Shown here piece by piece: positions 60,919 through 64,000 of a DNA stretch of 64,000 nucleotides. The stretch is taken from the NCBI GenBank assembly GCA_022432975.1, contig CM039510.1, positions 9,206,414-9,270,413 on the forward strand. Reading direction: 5' to 3'. Position numbers and translations under genes: made by a program. Positions within the stretch are counted from its first letter, which is position 1. Each line of letters begins with the position of its first letter. The DNA comes from Begonia masoniana. Taxonomy: Eukaryota; Streptophyta; Magnoliopsida; Cucurbitales; Begoniaceae. Below the pieces are notes generated by a model, which saw only the letters and a list, made by a program, of their open reading frames with translations, was not told where the DNA came from and ran no database searches.

Positions 60919-63009
60919 AGTATACATAAGATTGATTACACATGGATGAGATGCATATTGTATCTTGGAGAATCTGTAAATCGTAATCCGAGCTTGAAAG
61001 GTTCCAGTTTGTCGGGTTGTGACAAATAAAGTTAGGTAGAATGTGTTACCTCATACTTTTAACATCTTAGAACACAAATTTTTATTGTTAACATATATAT
61101 ATATGTATATGTACCGATTGTAGTTTTTGAGTATTTACTCAGACATGGGTAAATTAACACAGAATGTTCAATTAGATTTTAATGCGGAAGAAAGTTAAAT
61201 TTTTAAAATAAAAAAAAAAAAGTAAAAAGGTACTTAAATTTGGTAAATGAGGATAAAAGTATATTAAGAGAAATGAGTGGTTATTTTGGTGATTTGGGTT
61301 TATGGGTTGAAAATGCCAAATGGCTTTTCATGGCCATTTTTCAACAGAAGCACGAGAAATAGAGATTGAAGGAATTCATCGTTAATTAAGTGTATAGAAG
61401 TATGGTTTGATTTGTTGGAGGATCCAGGATTAAGAAAGAAGATCACCAAGTCCTACTCGAACGCAGTTCAAATCACTCACCACATGCAATAATCCCATCC
61501 AAACTCAATCTCAAATGCCTATATTCAATAAGATTAATTTTATTTTTATTTCATAATCAAACCAGAACGTAATTTTTTTCCTAATATCAACAGTTCAAGT
61601 TGCAGGTCAAGAATCTAGCAACTGTTAGATTCATAGTTTAGTTTAGTTTTGCTAAAAATGGGGCCATGCCCACCCTTACCATTGATTTAGGGCTATAGCC
61701 CTGGGTTGACAAGTTGATCTCGGGGCCTGAGAGTGTCTCATTCTGCATATTGGATTGTCAAGTCCAAATGAACATGAATATCCCTCTTTTTCTACACATT
61801 GAATTCATTTCACTACAATACAGTAAACATGGTCGTGAACATAAAATAGCATGTTTGACATGTCTCATTTGCTAGGTTGCTAGATGTGCATGGTCTTGAG
61901 ATGAGACACAGGGTAAAAAATTACTCGCTTTTAAAATAGCACTTAACGATTAGGTCATGGATATTAATTCTCATATACATTTTCTTTTATAATAGGATGA
62001 AAGTATAAGGTTATGGTTAAGCAATCTAGTTAATTAGCTTACAAGGCTCAAAGTAACTTTGTTAAATGTTGTAGTTTGTTGCTCATGCCTACCCGTGGCT
62101 GAGTGTTGAGACCAACTCAAATCCTTATCACATATAAAATCTTCTAGTAAGGCTCGAGTGACCTCGAGTGATCAAACATCCATAAAAAGACTAGTTTAAC
62201 GTTGTGATGGTCTGGTAGACAAATTAGTGAAAATAGATTTCTTCGGCAACCATCATGTCAAGAGCATTGTGGACAAGCCATGAATAGACATCGACCTCAC
62301 TTTCAGTTGTTTGATCTTTCACAAGTATAGATTGATTTGCATTCGAAATCTCAGGTAATGAACATTCATGTCAAATTGGTTTGAACACAATAATCTAATT
62401 AAATTTCAACACTAAAATAAAATCACGAATTAACCAACTAGTGTCATCAACGAGATACTCTCAAGTTCAGTTGGATCAAAATAATCAAAACCCATTGATA
62501 AGGTTGTAAAACCAATGTGTTTTGAAAAATTCTAATCTCAACAACATTTATACGATATTCCAATATGAAAATCAGCATACCAAGACAATCATAAAATGTA
62601 ATTATGATTAGTATAAGTTCCAAAATATTAACCAAGATTTGTCATCAATTTAGACAAATCCGAATATAACAAACCAGAAAGAGGAATAAACTTGAATATA
62701 TCATGGATTCAAATCTCAAAGATAACAAAATATCCAACCAACCTGATTTTTTTAAATAAGTTTTTCAAGAAAAAAAAACACATAACAAAAATCACGATTT
62801 TTCTCAAAAGATCGAAGAAGTAAAAGTTGAACTAAAAGACCATTTATTATGTGACCAAAAGATGGAAGAAAGTGTTGATGATCTTGTTATCTTGAAGGAA
62901 GCAGTCACAAAGATCAATGAAATTGGCGACGCAAGATTTGTCTACTTGCAAACATCCTTTTATTCATCCAATCATATTTTTCCACAACATTTTGTGCACT
63001 TGAGATTAA
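60919..63009. other. Host intergenic DNA
   Basis: AT-rich DNA with a short AT repeat at 61090-61112. No convincing coding region or RNA gene is seen. Confidence 0.5.
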
Positions 63010-63284
63010 TGTAGTGAAAGGTAAAGCTGAAACAAAAGGTGATGAAGAAGGTGATGATGAAGAAGATGAAGACAGTGGTGGTACTGAGAGAGAAAGTTTT
63101 GATGATTTCTCTGCTAACTTCTATTATCAAAACCTGTTTTACATGTATATACAATAGGGCTCATCATGAGTATTGAGAAAAGAATAGAGTGCTAACTAAA
63201 CTAAAAAAATTAGAATCCAACTGAACTAAACCCTGTACATATACTCTAACAAACTGAACTAAACACTATATGTATACTCTAACA
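63010..63284 (-). repeat. 3' LTR of element I (275 bp)
   Basis: On the minus strand it begins TGTTAGAGTATACATATAG and ends CTTTCACTACA. A TTGTATATACATG box lies near 63155. The purine tract TAAGTGGGGA (63294-63285 in reverse) precedes it. The matching 5' LTR is beyond the right edge. Confidence 0.75.
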
Positions 63285-64000
63285 TCCCCACTTAAGAGCA
63301 AGGCCGTAGGTCGAAGATCTTGAACAGAAATGTCGAAAAGGAGAATGGAGAAAGAGGCTTTGTGAGAGTGTTTGTAAGTTGAATTTCTAAATGAGTGAAT
63401 TTTACCGACAAAGTTTTTTTAAGGACTTTTTCATATACAAAGTGAAAATTGATCTCTACGTGTTTAGATTTAGAGTGTAAAACTGGATTGGAGGTGAGGT
63501 AACTTTGCAGTCAAATAATCATAGAGTATTTGGGGTACCTTGGTAGATACAACACCCAATTATTTTAGTAGAAATTGTAGCCATAAAACTTCTGCTGCGC
63601 CATTCGCAACACTGCGATATTCGAATTCAGTGCTCGATCTTGAAACAACTTTTTGTTTACTGGAAGACCAAGATATAAAATTTGATTTAAAGAAAAATAC
63701 AGAATCTACTGGTACTCTTACAGTCATCCGGGTAGGAGGCCCAATTGACATTTGTATAACATGTCAAATTGCAAGATGAAGATGGCAAAAAGGAGATACC
63801 CAAAGAAGAGGTACCCTGAAGATATCAGAGAATTCGCTTGATTGCTTGCCAATGAACGTCTGAAGGTGAATGCATAAATTGTGAGACTTTGTTGATAGCA
63901 AAAGCAATGTCCAGTCAAGTAAGATAACAATACTGCAAAGCACCAACAATGTTGCGGTAGAGAGATTCATCACGTAGAAGGGTACCAGAATGTTTAGACA
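63285..64000 (-). pseudogene. Element I Ty1/copia pol remnant (RT end and RNase H)
   Basis: In reverse complement the copia RNase H motif [20 protein letters not shown] lies at about 63665-63605 (usual STEAEY). Nearer the edge are the LYRNIVGALQY block and a FAINKVSQF block in changing frames, with a stop between. Downstream the NPVLHSKSKHVEI-like block and C-terminal part reach the LTR. Frames change several times, so it is dead. Confidence 0.82.

Noticed and set aside
62820..62990. Possible short coding exon rich in Lys and Asp
   Set aside because: No splice pattern, domain or long frame supports it. It borders the LTR of element I.

Overview
The window is nuclear DNA of a flowering plant, most likely a eudicot. 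It is AT-rich and dominated by LTR retrotransposons of the kinds found in plant genomes: Ty3/gypsy chromoviruses with a C-terminal chromodomain, a Ty1/copia Sirevirus and smaller copia elements. The only convincing host gene is a three-exon class I (GH19) chitinase on the minus strand at 40643-41776. The species cannot be named from this sequence alone.

Layout. 1-689: 5' LTR of a minus-strand retroelement (J) that runs off the left edge. 690-2503: host intergenic DNA with a foldback and three related modules. 2509-39655: one Ty3 chromovirus (A, plus strand), bounded by the exact 5-bp duplication AATTT. Its 3' LTR is cut into three pieces by nested insertions: a minus-oriented LTR C1 (13049-29484), itself split by solo LTR C2 (15029-17740, TSD GTGGA) and by a young Sirevirus D (18796-29306, TSD CTCTA); and a second chromovirus B (30480-39591, minus, TSD AAGTT/AAATT). 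39661-42529: host DNA with the chitinase and its promoter. 42530-44661: solo LTR H (TSD ATTTG). 46098-60913: a deleted copia element F (TSD ACGAC), split by solo gypsy LTR E (47335-49396, TSD CATTT) and by chromovirus G (49450-59009, minus, TSD AATTA); its 3' LTR holds a 0.5-kb AT microsatellite. 60919-63009: host DNA. 63010-64000: 3' LTR and pol remnant of minus-strand copia element I.

Coding state. A, B and G are dead: each carries several stop codons and frameshifts. F lacks integrase, RT and RNase H. D is nearly intact: gag and pol are open, the two LTRs differ at only two places I could see, and the third (env-like position) ORF has one in-frame stop.

The most interesting signal is not in the proteins. 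The long LTRs of A, B, C1/C2, E and, more weakly, G share one architecture in the same order: a TATTTAAGG-like box, a GTAAGT donor, a 45-51-nt putative micro-exon bounded by consensus splice sites, and a ~500-nt putative intron. That intron is closed by an inverted repeat (CCTACATC...GATGTAGG, 15 bp and perfect in A, B and E) whose right arm contains the acceptor AG. It also holds a row of hairpins with 7-bp stems and loops of exactly 11 nt (consensus AANTRATCCRM). Stems differ between families but stay paired. This looks like a structured, possibly spliced RNA leader domain that I cannot assign to a described family. A second signal is an exact 18-nt word shared between the LTRs of unrelated copia (D) and gypsy (A) elements, inside tandem arrays that also carry dozens of TGACGTCA bZIP-type sites in A.
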